A stretch of 64,000 nt of DNA from positions 1 to 64,000 of the forward strand of contig JACNLQ010000058.1 in assembly GCA_014381415.1 (NCBI GenBank), given 5' to 3'. Shown here piece after piece: positions 9,781 through 19,376 of the stretch (positions are counted from its first letter, which is position 1; each line of letters starts with the position of its first letter). The notes under the pieces were generated by a model. It was not told where the DNA came from, did no database searches, and saw only the letters and a program-made list of their open reading frames with translations. This stretch comes from Fidelibacterota bacterium (GTDB lineage Bacteria > Fidelibacterota > Marinisomatia > SCGC-AAA003-L08 > D37C17). The position numbers were made by a program, and so were the translations under genes.

Positions 9781-12589
9781 TTTGTACCTCTAACTTTTCT
9801 CTTAATGTATTAATAATTTCTTCTAACTGACTATGCTCGTCACGTTTTATCTTTGCAGCATTTTGGAGTTCTTCAATCCTTTGTGCTTCTTTTCTTTCAA
9901 CTCTATCCCGTAAGGAATTAACTGTTTCCTTTAATTGTTTATTTATATCATTAACACTTGCTACAGATTTTTGTATTCTTTCATCAATATCTATTTGTGT
10001 CTTTTCCAAGGTATCTCGCAAATTATTCACTGTACTTTTTAATTGTTTATTTTCATCATTGGCTCTGGCTACCGCTTTTTGGACTTGCTCTTCTTGCCCA
10101 ATTTGAGTTTTTTCAAGCTCATCCCGAATGGTGTTAACAGTACCCTTTAACTGCTTATTTTCATCATTCACTATTGCAACATATTTTTGAATTCTCTCTT
10201 CGATGTCAATTTGACTTTTTTCTAAAGTATCACGTAAATTATTTACGGTTGATTTTAATTGAGTGGTTTCATCGTTAGCCCTTGCTACCGCTTTTTGAAT
10301 TTCTTCTTCTCTACCAATTTGTGTTTTTTCCAGCTCATCCCGTAGCGAATTTACTGTACCTTTTAATTGTTTATTAACATCATTTACACCTGCTACAGAT
10401 TTTTGGATTCTTTCATCAATATCTATTTGTGTTTTCTCCAGAGAATCCCTCAAGTTGTTCACAGTACCCTTTAATTGAATATTCTCATCGTTCACTCTGG
10501 CAACCGCTTTTTGCACCTCATCTTCCCTTCCAATTTGAGTCTTTTCAAGTTCATCGCGAAGGGAATTCACCGTGCCTTTCAACTGTTTATTTTCATCATT
10601 CACTATAGATACTGATTTTTGAATCCTCTCCTCAATATCAATTTGAGTTTTTTCGAGTGAATCTCTTAGATTATTAACGGTGTCTTTTAACTGAGTATTC
10701 TCATCATTCACTCTGGCAATAGCTTTTTGAACTTCTTCCTCCCTGCCTATTTGCGTCTTCTCTAATTCATCACGAAGAGAATTCACAGTTCCTTTTAACT
10801 GTTTATTAACATCATTTACACTGGCTACAGATTTTTGAATTCTTTCCTCAATATTAATTTGGGTCTTTTCAAGGGTATCTCTAAGATTATTTACTGTATC
10901 TTTTAATTGGGTATTTTCGTCATTTGCTTGAGCCACTGCTTTTTGAACCTGCTCTTCTTGTCCTATTTGAGTTTTTTCCAGTTCATCCCGAATAGAATTC
11001 ACTGTACCTTTCAGTTGTTTGTTTTCATCATTCACAATAGCTACTGCTTTCTGGATGCGCTCCTCAATATCAATTTGAGTTTTCTCTAAGGAATCACGAA
11101 GATTATTTACTGTATCTTTTAGCTGGGTATTTTCATCATTTACCCTGGAAACAGCTTTCTGGATTTCCTCCTCCCGCCCAATTTGAGTCTTTTCCAGTTC
11201 ATCCCGCAGGGAGTTCACGGTTCCTTTTAACTGTTTGTTCACATCGTTTACTACTGCCACCGCTTTCTGGATTCTTTCCTCAATATCAATTTGAGTTTTC
11301 TCCAATGAATCACGAAGATTATTTACCGTATCCTTTAATTGAGTATTTTCATCATTTACACGGGCAACCGCTTTCTGGATTTCCTCCTCCCGCCCAATTT
11401 GAGTCTTTTCCAGTTCATCCCGTAGGGAGTTAACCGTTCCTTTCAATTGCTTATTTTCATCATTTACCAGAGCAACTGATTTCTGAATTCGCTCTTCAAT
11501 GTCAATTTGAGTCTTCTCTAAAGTATCACGAAGATTGTTTACCGTATCTTTTAGCTGAATATTTTCATCATTTACTCGGGAAACAGCTTTTTGAATTTCC
11601 TCTTCTCGCCCAATTTGAGTCTTTTCCAGTTCATCCCGTAGCGAATTAACTGTTCCTTTGAGTTGTTTATTTGCATCATTAACAACCGCTACCGCTTTCT
11701 GGATTCGCTCTTCAATATCAATTTGAGTCTTCTCTAGTGTGTCACGAAGATTGTTTACAGTATCTTTTAACTGGGTATTCTCATCATTTACTCTGGCAAC
11801 GGCTTTTTGAATTTCTTCTTCCTTGCCAATTTGAGTTTTTTCCAACTCATCACGGAGGGAGTTTACTGTACTCTTCAATTGCTTATTTTCATCACTCACC
11901 AATGCTACAGATTTTTGGATTCGCTCTTCAATATCAATTTGGGTTTTCTCCAAAGTGTCCCGAAGATTATTAACGGTACCTTTTAATTGAGAGTTTTCAT
12001 CGTTCACCATTGCTACGGCTTTTTGAATTTCCTCTTCCCTACCAATTTGCGTTTTCTCTAGTTCTTTCCGAAGGGAATTAACCGTTTGTTTAAGCTGTAT
12101 ATTTACATCATTTACCACCGCAACAGACTTTTGAATTCTATCTTCAATATCAATCTGCGTTTTCTCTAAAGTGTCTCGAAGATTATTAACGGTTCCCTTT
12201 AATTGTTTATTTTCATCATTTACTTTTGCAACCGCTTTTTGAACACCTTCCTCATGGATAATTTTAGATTTTTCTAATTCCTGACGAAGTGAATTAACCG
12301 TCCCCTTTAATTGTTTATTTTGATCATTGGAGCGTGCTACCGCATGCTGAATTTCTTCCTCTTTATTAATTTGAGATTTCTCCATTTCAGATCGTAAGGT
12401 ACCTATTGTTGTCTGTAATTGAGATATTTCATCAGCAGATTCGAAACGCGTTTTCTGGATTTTTTCCTCTTGTTTTATTTGGATTTTTTCCATTTGGCTG
12501 CGTAATGCAGAAATGGTGATTTTGAGATATTTATTTTCTTTCTCGAAATCGATTGGCTGGTTTGTTGATCCTGAAGAATCAGAGGTCAC
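9764..12589 (-). CDS. Giant repetitive coiled-coil protein (36-residue repeats)
   Basis: A 941-residue protein, nearly all one helix: about 25 units of 36 residues, in two alternating forms. One form reads ...QLKGTVNSLRDELEKTQIG and the other ...QLKDTVNNLRDTLEKTQID, giving a 72-residue (216-bp) super-repeat. A period of 36 equals ten turns at 3.6 residues, neither heptad nor 11-mer, so an unusually straight bundle is possible. There is no signal peptide, membrane segment or globular domain. The start is GTG immediately after the TAA of the upstream gene; the end overlaps the cyclase gene. Function is unknown; a filament, spacer or scaffold is an inference. Near-identical DNA units make copy number likely to vary. 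Confidence 0.85.
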   Translation of the reverse strand: MTSDSSGSTNQPIDFEKENKYLKITISALRSQMEKIQIKQEEKIQKTRFESADEISQLQTTIGTLRSEMEKSQINKEEEIQHAVARSNDQNKQLKGTVNSLRQELEKSKIIHEEGVQKAVAKVNDENKQLKGTVNNLRDTLEKTQIDIEDRIQKSVAVVNDVNIQLKQTVNSLRKELEKTQIGREEEIQKAVAMVNDENSQLKGTVNNLRDTLEKTQIDIEERIQKSVALVSDENKQLKSTVNSLRDELEKTQIGKEEEIQKAVARVNDENTQLKDTVNNLRDTLEKTQIDIEERIQKAVAVVNDANKQLKGTVNSLRDELEKTQIGREEEIQKAVSRVNDENIQLKDTVNNLRDTLEKTQIDIEERIQKSVALVNDENKQLKGTVNSLRDELEKTQIGREEEIQKAVARVNDENTQLKDTVNNLRDSLEKTQIDIEERIQKAVAVVNDVNKQLKGTVNSLRDELEKTQIGREEEIQKAVSRVNDENTQLKDTVNNLRDSLEKTQIDIEERIQKAVAIVNDENKQLKGTVNSIRDELEKTQIGQEEQVQKAVAQANDENTQLKDTVNNLRDTLEKTQINIEERIQKSVASVNDVNKQLKGTVNSLRDELEKTQIGREEEVQKAIARVNDENTQLKDTVNNLRDSLEKTQIDIEERIQKSVSIVNDENKQLKGTVNSLRDELEKTQIGREDEVQKAVARVNDENIQLKGTVNNLRDSLEKTQIDIDERIQKSVAGVNDVNKQLKGTVNSLRDELEKTQIGREEEIQKAVARANDETTQLKSTVNNLRDTLEKSQIDIEERIQKYVAIVNDENKQLKGTVNTIRDELEKTQIGQEEQVQKAVARANDENKQLKSTVNNLRDTLEKTQIDIDERIQKSVASVNDINKQLKETVNSLRDRVERKEAQRIEELQNAAKIKRDEHSQLEEIINTLREKLEVQNGNEN

Positions 12590-13345
12590 TTATAAATTTT
12601 CCTTACGCCATTTATCATACCAGTTATCTCCATCTTCCAAATCTTTCACCTTGTCACTTTCAGTTTTATATTTAGTAGGAGATGAAGAATTTTCTTTTAT
12701 AATTTCAGAAGTTTTATTTTCTTCCTTAATAACAGTATCTTTTGATTCTAAAAGATTCAACCGTTCAAGCATTAATTTTCGTAAAATATATTCCTGAGAT
12801 TTTAGAGATGCAATTTTTTTAATCCCAATTATTAGGTTTGCTCTCCTTTTAATTTCATTCCAGGTAAGTCTTTTCGCCCTAATTGGTTTCAACCCGTCGA
12901 GCATATTATTAGAAATCATTGTATTAATTATTTCTAATACAATGGGGATTGACCCTACTTGCACTTCTCTTTGTTTTCCCTCCCAATAGAATCTGGCTTT
13001 TATATAAAATGCATCTCCCATCTTTTTGTATAATAAGGATATTTTTTCGCTGGAAGGATGAAATGATTTTTGAATAGATTCAAAGTTTCTTTTAATTTTG
13101 ACTTTAATTTCATTTCTATTGACTAAGGTGGATTGTATAATTTCTTCCTGCCGTATCTGTTTTCTTTTTAATCTGTCAGAATCTTTTTGTAAAGCTTGAT
13201 ATAATTTTTCCAAATCACCTCTATTTACATTAAGACGTCCCTTAATGAGTTGGTTATTTTCCAGAATTTCGTTAAACAATGGTGCAGGCATTTTATTAAT
13301 AAATAAGTTAAATACTAAGAAGACAGATGCGTACCTATCCCCCAT
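12590..13345 (-). CDS. Unknown protein, first gene of the cyclase/coiled-coil operon
   Basis: I do not recognise this 251-residue protein. From Met19 (MPAPLFNEILENNQLIKG, start at 13291) it reads as a helical, basic protein with a coiled-coil stretch (about 30-100), a middle region with a short beta-rich part (FYIKARFYWEGKQREVQVGS), and a charged low-complexity tail ending in DNWYDKWRKENL. The ORF-track start adds 18 hydrophobic residues, and neither start has a convincing ribosome site. Its stop abuts the GTG start of the giant coiled coil, so the two are probably co-translated and may interact. Confidence 0.6.
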   Translation of the reverse strand: MGDRYASVFLVFNLFINKMPAPLFNEILENNQLIKGRLNVNRGDLEKLYQALQKDSDRLKRKQIRQEEIIQSTLVNRNEIKVKIKRNFESIQKSFHPSSEKISLLYKKMGDAFYIKARFYWEGKQREVQVGSIPIVLEIINTMISNNMLDGLKPIRAKRLTWNEIKRRANLIIGIKKIASLKSQEYILRKLMLERLNLLESKDTVIKEENKTSEIIKENSSSPTKYKTESDKVKDLEDGDNWYDKWRKENL

Positions 13346-13573
13346 AATTCCGATAGCATCCGAACTGGATAATTTAGTTTCACCTCATTTTTTTAAACAA
13401 TACAAATAATACAATTCGAAATATATTTTGATGCGTATTTTTTTGATGTATCCCTTTTAATTACTCACAACTATTAGGGGATAATATAATTCAACAATCA
13501 ATAAACGTGGACATTATCACATTTAATAAGTTTAAATATTGCTATATTTGGTGAATTAACTGGAGGGTTTATT

Positions 13574-13687
13574 ATGATTGGAAATTACAAAACAATTAAA
13601 AGGGAGCTATTCTATTTATTTCTCTTTTCGTACTCCGCAATGTTTTGGGTAGGCGTTCTGCTAATATTATTCCAGTTAATGGGATAA
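13574..13687 (+). CDS. Small membrane protein, 37 aa (not in ORF track)
   Basis: ATG at 13574 is preceded at 6 bp by a strong Shine-Dalgarno sequence (GGAGGG, 13562-13567), one of the best in the window. The frame encodes MIGNYKTIKRELFYLFLFSY followed by 17 more residues, with one hydrophobic segment from about residue 11 to 36 and a basic N-terminus, as in single-pass small membrane proteins. It is on the opposite strand to its neighbours and occupies the 374-bp gap 13346-13719. A TATATT -10-like box lies just upstream (near 13541). I do not recognise the family; function unknown. Confidence 0.5.
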   Translation: MIGNYKTIKRELFYLFLFSYSAMFWVGVLLILFQLMG

Positions 13688-13719
13688 TTTAAAAGTCGTT
13701 TGCTACGCTGATGAACTGG

Positions 13720-14688
13720 CTATTTTTTCCCAAATGGCCAAAGCCATCTGTACCACCTTTTCTTTTTAACGGGAGCATTTTCTTTGTCAAATTCAGCAAA
13801 AACCTTCTCTCCCACCTTCGATTCTATATATTGTAGTTTTTTCTCTAAACTGTCTTTTTGAACAGAAAGGGAATCCATTTCCAATCGGGCTTGTTTTAAT
13901 TCTGATTTTAAAGCTTCTGCCATGCTTTTCGTATCTGCACTGGTAGTAAGGAAATTTTTAAGTTTATTATTTTCATCAACTAATCGGTTGATTTCTTTTT
14001 TTGCAATTCTAATAACATCCTCTAAATCTGATGTTAATATTACAGCTTCTAACTTTCGCTCTTCCAATCTCTCCAACTGCTCTTGTTCCTCGGCCAGACG
14101 TAATGCACGAATTCTCTCCATTCCCCATTTATCTGCCTCTTCTTCAGCAGTTAGAATGGCTTCACCCAAGGCAGAAATAATTCGCTCAGCTTCTTTTTTT
14201 TCTTTTTGCCATTTATCCATTGCTCTGTTTTCATGTGCAATCCGTTTTGATTTACTCTTTGCATGTATCAGTCTTTCAACTTCTATCTGTGCATTCTCAA
14301 TGGACTTCTCTAAGGAAGAAAGTGTTTCATCTCCCTTTCTAAGATAATCTACATCTACTACATCCTCAATAATTGTACGATTTTTTAATTCCCGCAGCCA
14401 ATATTGGTTATATTTTATAATATATTGTTGAAATCCCCAGAAACCCAAATCATCATACTCACCACGGAGAACAACATCTGTGAGATCATGTTCAATAGCA
14501 AAAGATTTCAATGCTTCAAATGTAGCCTCACCCATAACACCATCTACTTGATTTTCTGAAAATCCTAATAAGATTTGAATATCAATTTTCCAGGGATCCG
14601 GGGTAGAGGCATTCTCTGCAAAAAGCAGTATGCTAAAAGCAAATATAAATAGATATTTAATAATATTATTTTGCCTGTAATGATTCAT
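13720..14688 (-). CDS. Exported peptidoglycan-binding-like coiled-coil protein
   Basis: A 322-residue protein with an N-terminal hydrophobic segment (about 10-24, KYLFIFAFSILLFAEN) acting as signal peptide or anchor. It is followed by a short domain resembling PG_binding_1 (IQILLGFSENQVDGVMGEAT near residue 38), then a long charged coiled coil (about 125-295) and a basic, Trp-rich tail (KKKRWYRWLWPFGKK). The putative domain suggests contact with the cell wall in the periplasm; the tail could touch membrane lipid. Both are inferences. It does not overlap its neighbours and has its own 91-bp leader after the M6 peptidase gene. Confidence 0.6.
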   Translation of the reverse strand: MNHYRQNNIIKYLFIFAFSILLFAENASTPDPWKIDIQILLGFSENQVDGVMGEATFEALKSFAIEHDLTDVVLRGEYDDLGFWGFQQYIIKYNQYWLRELKNRTIIEDVVDVDYLRKGDETLSSLEKSIENAQIEVERLIHAKSKSKRIAHENRAMDKWQKEKKEAERIISALGEAILTAEEEADKWGMERIRALRLAEEQEQLERLEERKLEAVILTSDLEDVIRIAKKEINRLVDENNKLKNFLTTSADTKSMAEALKSELKQARLEMDSLSVQKDSLEKKLQYIESKVGEKVFAEFDKENAPVKKKRWYRWLWPFGKK

Positions 14689-14778
14689 TTTAATACATCA
14701 AAATTAGCAACTTTCGAGATTGATCATGTATGTAAATTACAAAGCCATTTTTAAATACAGAGTAATAATTTCTCATTC

Positions 14779-17700
14779 TTATTTTAGTAAAACAATCTTT
14801 TCAATGTCAACTCTCTGTGATGCTGGTAATTTGTCACCTTTGAATATATAATGTAAAAAGTAAATGCCGGAAGAATATCCATCTGCATTCCAATGAATGT
14901 CATAAACACCTGGACTATGGGGTTTATTTATAAGCTGATGAACAATCCTACCCCTGATATCAAGTATCTCCATGGTAATTTGTGAGTGAAAAGGAGACTC
15001 ATAGCGGATATTAATAATGGGGTTAAATGGGTTAGGATATGCAGAATTTATTTTAAATTTACCGGGTACAACTTCCACTTCGGGTAAGGATAAATATTCT
15101 TCATAAATATATAATCCATTTCTTTTATTATTACTTCGGTAGGTGCTCCAATAATTGTCTGAATTGCCCTGTTTCTTTATATCAATAATTTCAACACTTC
15201 CTCCTGAACCAGCGATTATTTCTAAATCACCGTCCAAATCAATATCAGTAATTGCAGGTGCAGTTGAAAAAGGATAGTCGATTCCGATGGGGAAGTAATT
15301 GTAAATAGAGCCATCTAAATTGAATGCTATTAATTCACCTGACTCAGTAGTTATAGCTATTTCTGGGTCTCCATCACCATTTATGTCAGAAATTGTTACC
15401 GACCCGTTTATATTTCTCTCAACCTGGATGGGCCACCCTGGATAGGAATTACCATTTAGATCAATAAAATAAATAAAATGATCATTAGCTGAAAAAAGGA
15501 GATAGGGATTATTTGCCACATTAATAAATACCGGGGAAGAAAGTATCTTTCCTGCAGTTGGGTAAAAAAATAAAATGCTCCCCGTACTATTAATCACATA
15601 AAGGGTATCATTATTATTGCCCGTTGCAATAATCTTTTCTCCGTTAAAATCTATAATAGATGGTGCGGATTGAAATTTATCCGTGGCATTAAAAGGAAAT
15701 CCTGTTGCGGTGGACCCATCATCTAAAATTAAATATAGATGGTTATCATCAGTCCCTAATACAATATCATCTTTTCCGTTATGATTAAAATCAGCCAGAG
15801 CTACTCCATTTTTCACCTTTTCTCCCAATTCAATGGGAAAACCATCAACCAATGATCCATCATGATTAATTACAAATAATTTATTGTTATTGGAATAGCC
15901 TGTAAAAACAACTTCCAATTCTGCATCATCATCTAAATTCCCAATGGCTGGTGTACCAATAAGATAAATCCCTACTGAGTTCGTATCATGTACTTCAGTA
16001 TTAAAATCTACATTCAACTCTCCTTTCTCAAAAATATAAAGATGTTTACTTTTCGAGGTGATTACTATTTCCATAGCTCCATTGCCATCTAAATCTGCAG
16101 CTGCAGGAGAACTCCAAATGGACTCACCGCTATTAAATGGAAATGCGTTAGAAATTACTTCCGTACCGTCATAATTGATTATATGTACAATCCCAAAATC
16201 ATCACCAAATATAATTTCCTTATCCCCATCATTGTCAAAATCTATTATTAAGGGGGTTGATCTAACTTTTGTGGTGGGGATGGGAAATCCCGCTTGATTC
16301 AGGGAAACATCCAATGAAAATTGCTGCTTATCTGAATACGTGATTATGTTTTCGTTTTCCAGAAACTCTGCAATGAGGGTTACCTCAAATTCAGCTGGCA
16401 CCATTTCAATAACATCCTCTATAGATAAAATGGTTTCAAAATCAAATGTTTCTGTTGCACCAGTTAAATATTCCAAAGAAAGGACATTGGGAGAAAAACT
16501 AACCAATTCATCATCTGAAGATAGCTCAGCCTGTATATTATTTAACTGACTTGCATTGCCAAATAGTTGAGTAGAAAATTGTATTTTTGCAGATTCACCC
16601 GGGTTCAACACACCATCATTATCATCATCTTCGCTTATTTCTGTTAAGTCGATATTTAGAAAAAAGTTTACAAATTCAAACTGAATACTATCTCCAGCCT
16701 CTCCAATATTCTTAAGATGAAGCCCCCCTGGAACATCCCCATAATCTCCGTCATTATTTAAATCTGTAAAATCTTCTCCAATATCGTAAATTCCATTATC
16801 ATTTTCATCAATAAAGGGCTCAACCAAAAAACAGGAAGGATCAGTACCATCATTCAATTGAGTTCGTCCCGACTCAGAACTAAATATTGCCTCTAATAAA
16901 TTTCCATTTAACAGAGAGGTTCCCCCAGGGCGATAAAGATAAACTTCATCTGGTGGACCATCGGCATTCCCTCCAATAATTTTATTCCAGGATTCATCCA
17001 CATCTAATGTGTCAATTTCCCCATTATTATTAATATCTAAATTTATACGATATACCAATAATCCACTTTCGTTTCCTGGAAGAGTAGTTTCATATATCCC
17101 CTCTTGTTTTCGATATTCTGCCACAAATAATTGACTTTCTAAATAGGGAGATTTAATTATATAACAACTATTTTCCTGTTCCTGTAAGGGACTGAGAGAA
17201 TAGGTTCCTCCATTTTCGATAAGTGTACAGTCAAGCCAATTGGCATATCTATATTTCATCCACGCGGCCATATATTGGGGCGGATCAGTTGTTTTTTCCA
17301 TAATATCCCAACTACCGACGGGGGTAGGTGTGGCAGATTCAACATAATGATATAAATCAGGCGCTCCCAAGCTATGAAAAAATTCATGGCATAATGTCCC
17401 TACAGTAAAATAAGATGGATTCCCCGAAAGTAAATTCAAGTTATATGCGTCAACTATTGATCCATTAATTTCCACAGGAAATGTAGTTAATGACCACCTG
17501 TGTGGCCAGAGCAGATCACTCCACCCTGTTGGCGCTCCCGAAACCAAAAAGGTTACATTATCCACCAAACCATCATCATTGCCATCTACATTAAGGTCGG
17601 GTGGAATTTGACTCTTTATGGACTCAATGGCATTTTTCAAGAGAATATGCTCGCGAATGTATCCCCATTGGGTAGAATCTTCACAGCTGAATCCCGCATC

Positions 17701-18375
17701 GGTACTGTCATTGGCATTCCAACAATCTAAATAGCCATTTGTATTGTTAGCTGCATTGTAAGGCTGGTAGTATGAGCGTGGATAAGAATCCTTATACGAT
17801 AAATCTTCAGAACCACATTCAGGGAAATGATGGGTTATTACCTCTAATAAACCATAGGATACTTCATCATAATAGTGGCTTAGCGATGGTCCATCAATTT
17901 TATTGAAGGGATCATCAAAATCTGTACATTCACTTCTAAAATCATTTTCATCATTAAATCGAATAAATATATTGATATTATTTATAGTGCCAATAGAAGG
18001 GGCATCATACAATTCAAATCCTGTCCAATACCTTTGCCTTCGTTTCAGATAATTATCCCGGGTTATCCCATTCCAATATTTAATATTCTGGGTTCGTGAT
18101 AATTTTTCATCTGCTCTTTTTAGTGAAGGAATGAGTATATCTCCCATCCGTTCTCCATAATAATAATAACCATCTACTTGACTTTGAACGATGGGATATC
18201 CATTTACATCATGCAGCCAGGAATAATATTCGTCTCCAGAGGTATAACATTGCAATTCGGAATTGTCAGGTTGGACTAGTACAACAGAAATATTTGTGAG
18301 ATATGCACTAAATAAAAAGGTGCTTACCATAATAGCCAGTAATAAATATATTTTCATTTTTGGAATAACAGTCAT
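14779..18375 (-). CDS. Secreted M6-family metallopeptidase with C-terminal sorting domain
   Basis: A 1198-residue secreted protease. A signal peptide (about 8-26) is followed by an M6 (immune inhibitor A-like) catalytic domain with the zinc motif HEFFH at residues 330-334 and the downstream GAPDLYH typical of M6. A linker rich in DxNxDGD calcium-type loops comes next. Residues of about 690-1080 form FG-GAP/VCBS-like repeats (DFDNDGDKEIIFGDD and similar), probably a beta-propeller. The last 80 residues (SAYPNPFNPIINIRYESPF... to IEKIVLLK) are a type IX-like sorting signal, so export across the outer membrane is expected. A close paralogue begins at 61325. It probably degrades extracellular protein. 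Confidence 0.9.
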   Translation of the reverse strand: MTVIPKMKIYLLLAIMVSTFLFSAYLTNISVVLVQPDNSELQCYTSGDEYYSWLHDVNGYPIVQSQVDGYYYYGERMGDILIPSLKRADEKLSRTQNIKYWNGITRDNYLKRRQRYWTGFELYDAPSIGTINNINIFIRFNDENDFRSECTDFDDPFNKIDGPSLSHYYDEVSYGLLEVITHHFPECGSEDLSYKDSYPRSYYQPYNAANNTNGYLDCWNANDSTDAGFSCEDSTQWGYIREHILLKNAIESIKSQIPPDLNVDGNDDGLVDNVTFLVSGAPTGWSDLLWPHRWSLTTFPVEINGSIVDAYNLNLLSGNPSYFTVGTLCHEFFHSLGAPDLYHYVESATPTPVGSWDIMEKTTDPPQYMAAWMKYRYANWLDCTLIENGGTYSLSPLQEQENSCYIIKSPYLESQLFVAEYRKQEGIYETTLPGNESGLLVYRINLDINNNGEIDTLDVDESWNKIIGGNADGPPDEVYLYRPGGTSLLNGNLLEAIFSSESGRTQLNDGTDPSCFLVEPFIDENDNGIYDIGEDFTDLNNDGDYGDVPGGLHLKNIGEAGDSIQFEFVNFFLNIDLTEISEDDDNDGVLNPGESAKIQFSTQLFGNASQLNNIQAELSSDDELVSFSPNVLSLEYLTGATETFDFETILSIEDVIEMVPAEFEVTLIAEFLENENIITYSDKQQFSLDVSLNQAGFPIPTTKVRSTPLIIDFDNDGDKEIIFGDDFGIVHIINYDGTEVISNAFPFNSGESIWSSPAAADLDGNGAMEIVITSKSKHLYIFEKGELNVDFNTEVHDTNSVGIYLIGTPAIGNLDDDAELEVVFTGYSNNNKLFVINHDGSLVDGFPIELGEKVKNGVALADFNHNGKDDIVLGTDDNHLYLILDDGSTATGFPFNATDKFQSAPSIIDFNGEKIIATGNNNDTLYVINSTGSILFFYPTAGKILSSPVFINVANNPYLLFSANDHFIYFIDLNGNSYPGWPIQVERNINGSVTISDINGDGDPEIAITTESGELIAFNLDGSIYNYFPIGIDYPFSTAPAITDIDLDGDLEIIAGSGGSVEIIDIKKQGNSDNYWSTYRSNNKRNGLYIYEEYLSLPEVEVVPGKFKINSAYPNPFNPIINIRYESPFHSQITMEILDIRGRIVHQLINKPHSPGVYDIHWNADGYSSGIYFLHYIFKGDKLPASQRVDIEKIVLLK

Positions 18376-18555
18376 AATAGAATTTTTTCCGAAGTATAAA
18401 ATTTACACATTGTAAGAGATTCAATAATATTAATACGGTAATTTGTAAAGAAATAGTAAAGAAATTTCCTTCCTTTACTATTCAGGATTATGGTAATATT
18501 TCCAGTCTATAACCATATTGATTTTGAGATGTTACAGATTTATAAAGGAATTTAA

Positions 18556-18891
18556 ATGAACAAAAAGAAAAAAACTACTCGGTTAAAACACCGGAAAAAT
18601 CAGGAACGGATGAAAAATATCATTAGGGCTTCCCGATTAAAAGCAAAACCCAAAAAGGTAGATCCACCAAAAGAAGTAGAAGCAGTGGTTCAAACTGCTG
18701 AAGAAATTGAAAAGCCAACTGCAGTTAAAAAGGCTCCAGTAAAAAAAGCAGCTCCAAAGAAAAAAGCGGCAGCTAAGAAAACAACCACCAAAAAGGCTCC
18801 AGCCAAAAAGCCTGCGGCAAAAAAGAAAGCACCAGCAAAGAAGAAAGCCCCTGCTAAAAAAGCTGCGGCTAAGAAAAAGGCTGAAAAATAA
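18556..18891 (+). CDS. Histone H1-like Lys/Ala-rich protein
   Basis: A 111-residue, extremely basic protein. The first 35 residues (MNKKKKTTRLKHRKNQERMK...) are a conserved-looking basic head. An acidic linker (VDPPKEVEAVVQTAEEIEK) follows, and then a low-complexity tail of (A/P)KK repeats as in histone H1-like nucleoid proteins. It probably binds DNA or RNA non-specifically. AAAGGA, 7 bp upstream, is a good ribosome site. It is divergent from the M6 peptidase gene and lies just ahead of tRNA-Pro. Low-complexity tails evolve quickly, so homology calls rest on the head. Confidence 0.75.
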   Translation: MNKKKKTTRLKHRKNQERMKNIIRASRLKAKPKKVDPPKEVEAVVQTAEEIEKPTAVKKAPVKKAAPKKKAAAKKTTTKKAPAKKPAAKKKAPAKKKAPAKKAAAKKKAEK

Positions 18892-18904
18892 GTTTATTGA
18901 AATT

Positions 18905-18979
18905 CGAGGTGTAGCGTAGTCCGGTCAGCGCACCTGCTTTGGGAGCAGGGGGTCGCAGGTTCGAATCCTGCCACCTCGA
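18905..18979 (+). tRNA. tRNA-Pro (UGG)
   Basis: A full cloverleaf can be drawn. The acceptor CGAGGTG pairs with CACCTCG, the anticodon stem CCTGC/GCAGG encloses TTTGGGA with anticodon TGG, and the T arm GCAGG-TTCGAAT-CCTGC is perfect. The discriminator base is A; the 3' CCA is not encoded. It is followed by a terminator hairpin. Confidence 0.95.
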
Positions 18980-18997
18980 CTCGATAGAAACAAAGAG

Positions 18998-19025
18998 AAC
19001 CCCGTCTTAATTGATGGGGTTTTTA
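18998..19025 (+). terminator. Rho-independent terminator after tRNA-Pro
   Basis: AACCCC, a loop and GGGGTT followed by TTTTA form a compact hairpin with a U-run, 19 bp after the tRNA. It would end the histone-like/tRNA transcript. Confidence 0.75.
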
Positions 19026-19056
19026 GTTATGTCAAATAAAGTCAAATTTCCCCATT

Positions 19057-19109
19057 TTCCACCAAATTTCCACCAAGAATACTTCCACCAACTTTAATAC
19101 TTCCACCAA
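19057..19109. repeat. Iterated TTCCACCAA motif
   Basis: Four copies of TTCCACCAA lie at 19057, 19068, 19083 and 19101; the last two are part of a 14-bp direct repeat, AATACTTCCACCAA, spaced 18 bp. They sit in the 397-bp gap 18980-19376 after tRNA-Pro. No integrase gene is nearby. The rest of that gap shows no gene or RNA that I recognise. Confidence 0.5.
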
Positions 19110-19376
19110 GTCTAACTAAAATCCATACTTAAGTGTGTGGTTTATTCTTAGTGTGTATATATTGTTAACCTATCAAATAGTATCAGATATTATACAACCA
19201 ATCGGGATACCCGGTGGATACCGGTTTTATACCGTTCAAACTAATAATTCTCCTAATTGCTTTTTATACCAACCTTACTGTTTTGAATTTCCAATAAATA
19301 ATCCCTAATTTACAGGGAATTAAAGAAGTTTAATTTTAAACAATGATTCGTCGTTAACCATAAATCAAGGACTAAA

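Noticed and set aside
9764-12589. Regular 108/216-bp repeats that could be read as a CRISPR or satellite array
   Set aside because: The repeats are in frame with one long ORF, vary mainly at synonymous sites and encode a consistent helix; no short direct repeats with unique spacers.
12513-12797. 94-aa plus-strand ORF across the coiled-coil/unknown gene junction
   Set aside because: Antisense to two overlapping, well-supported genes, with no ribosome site.
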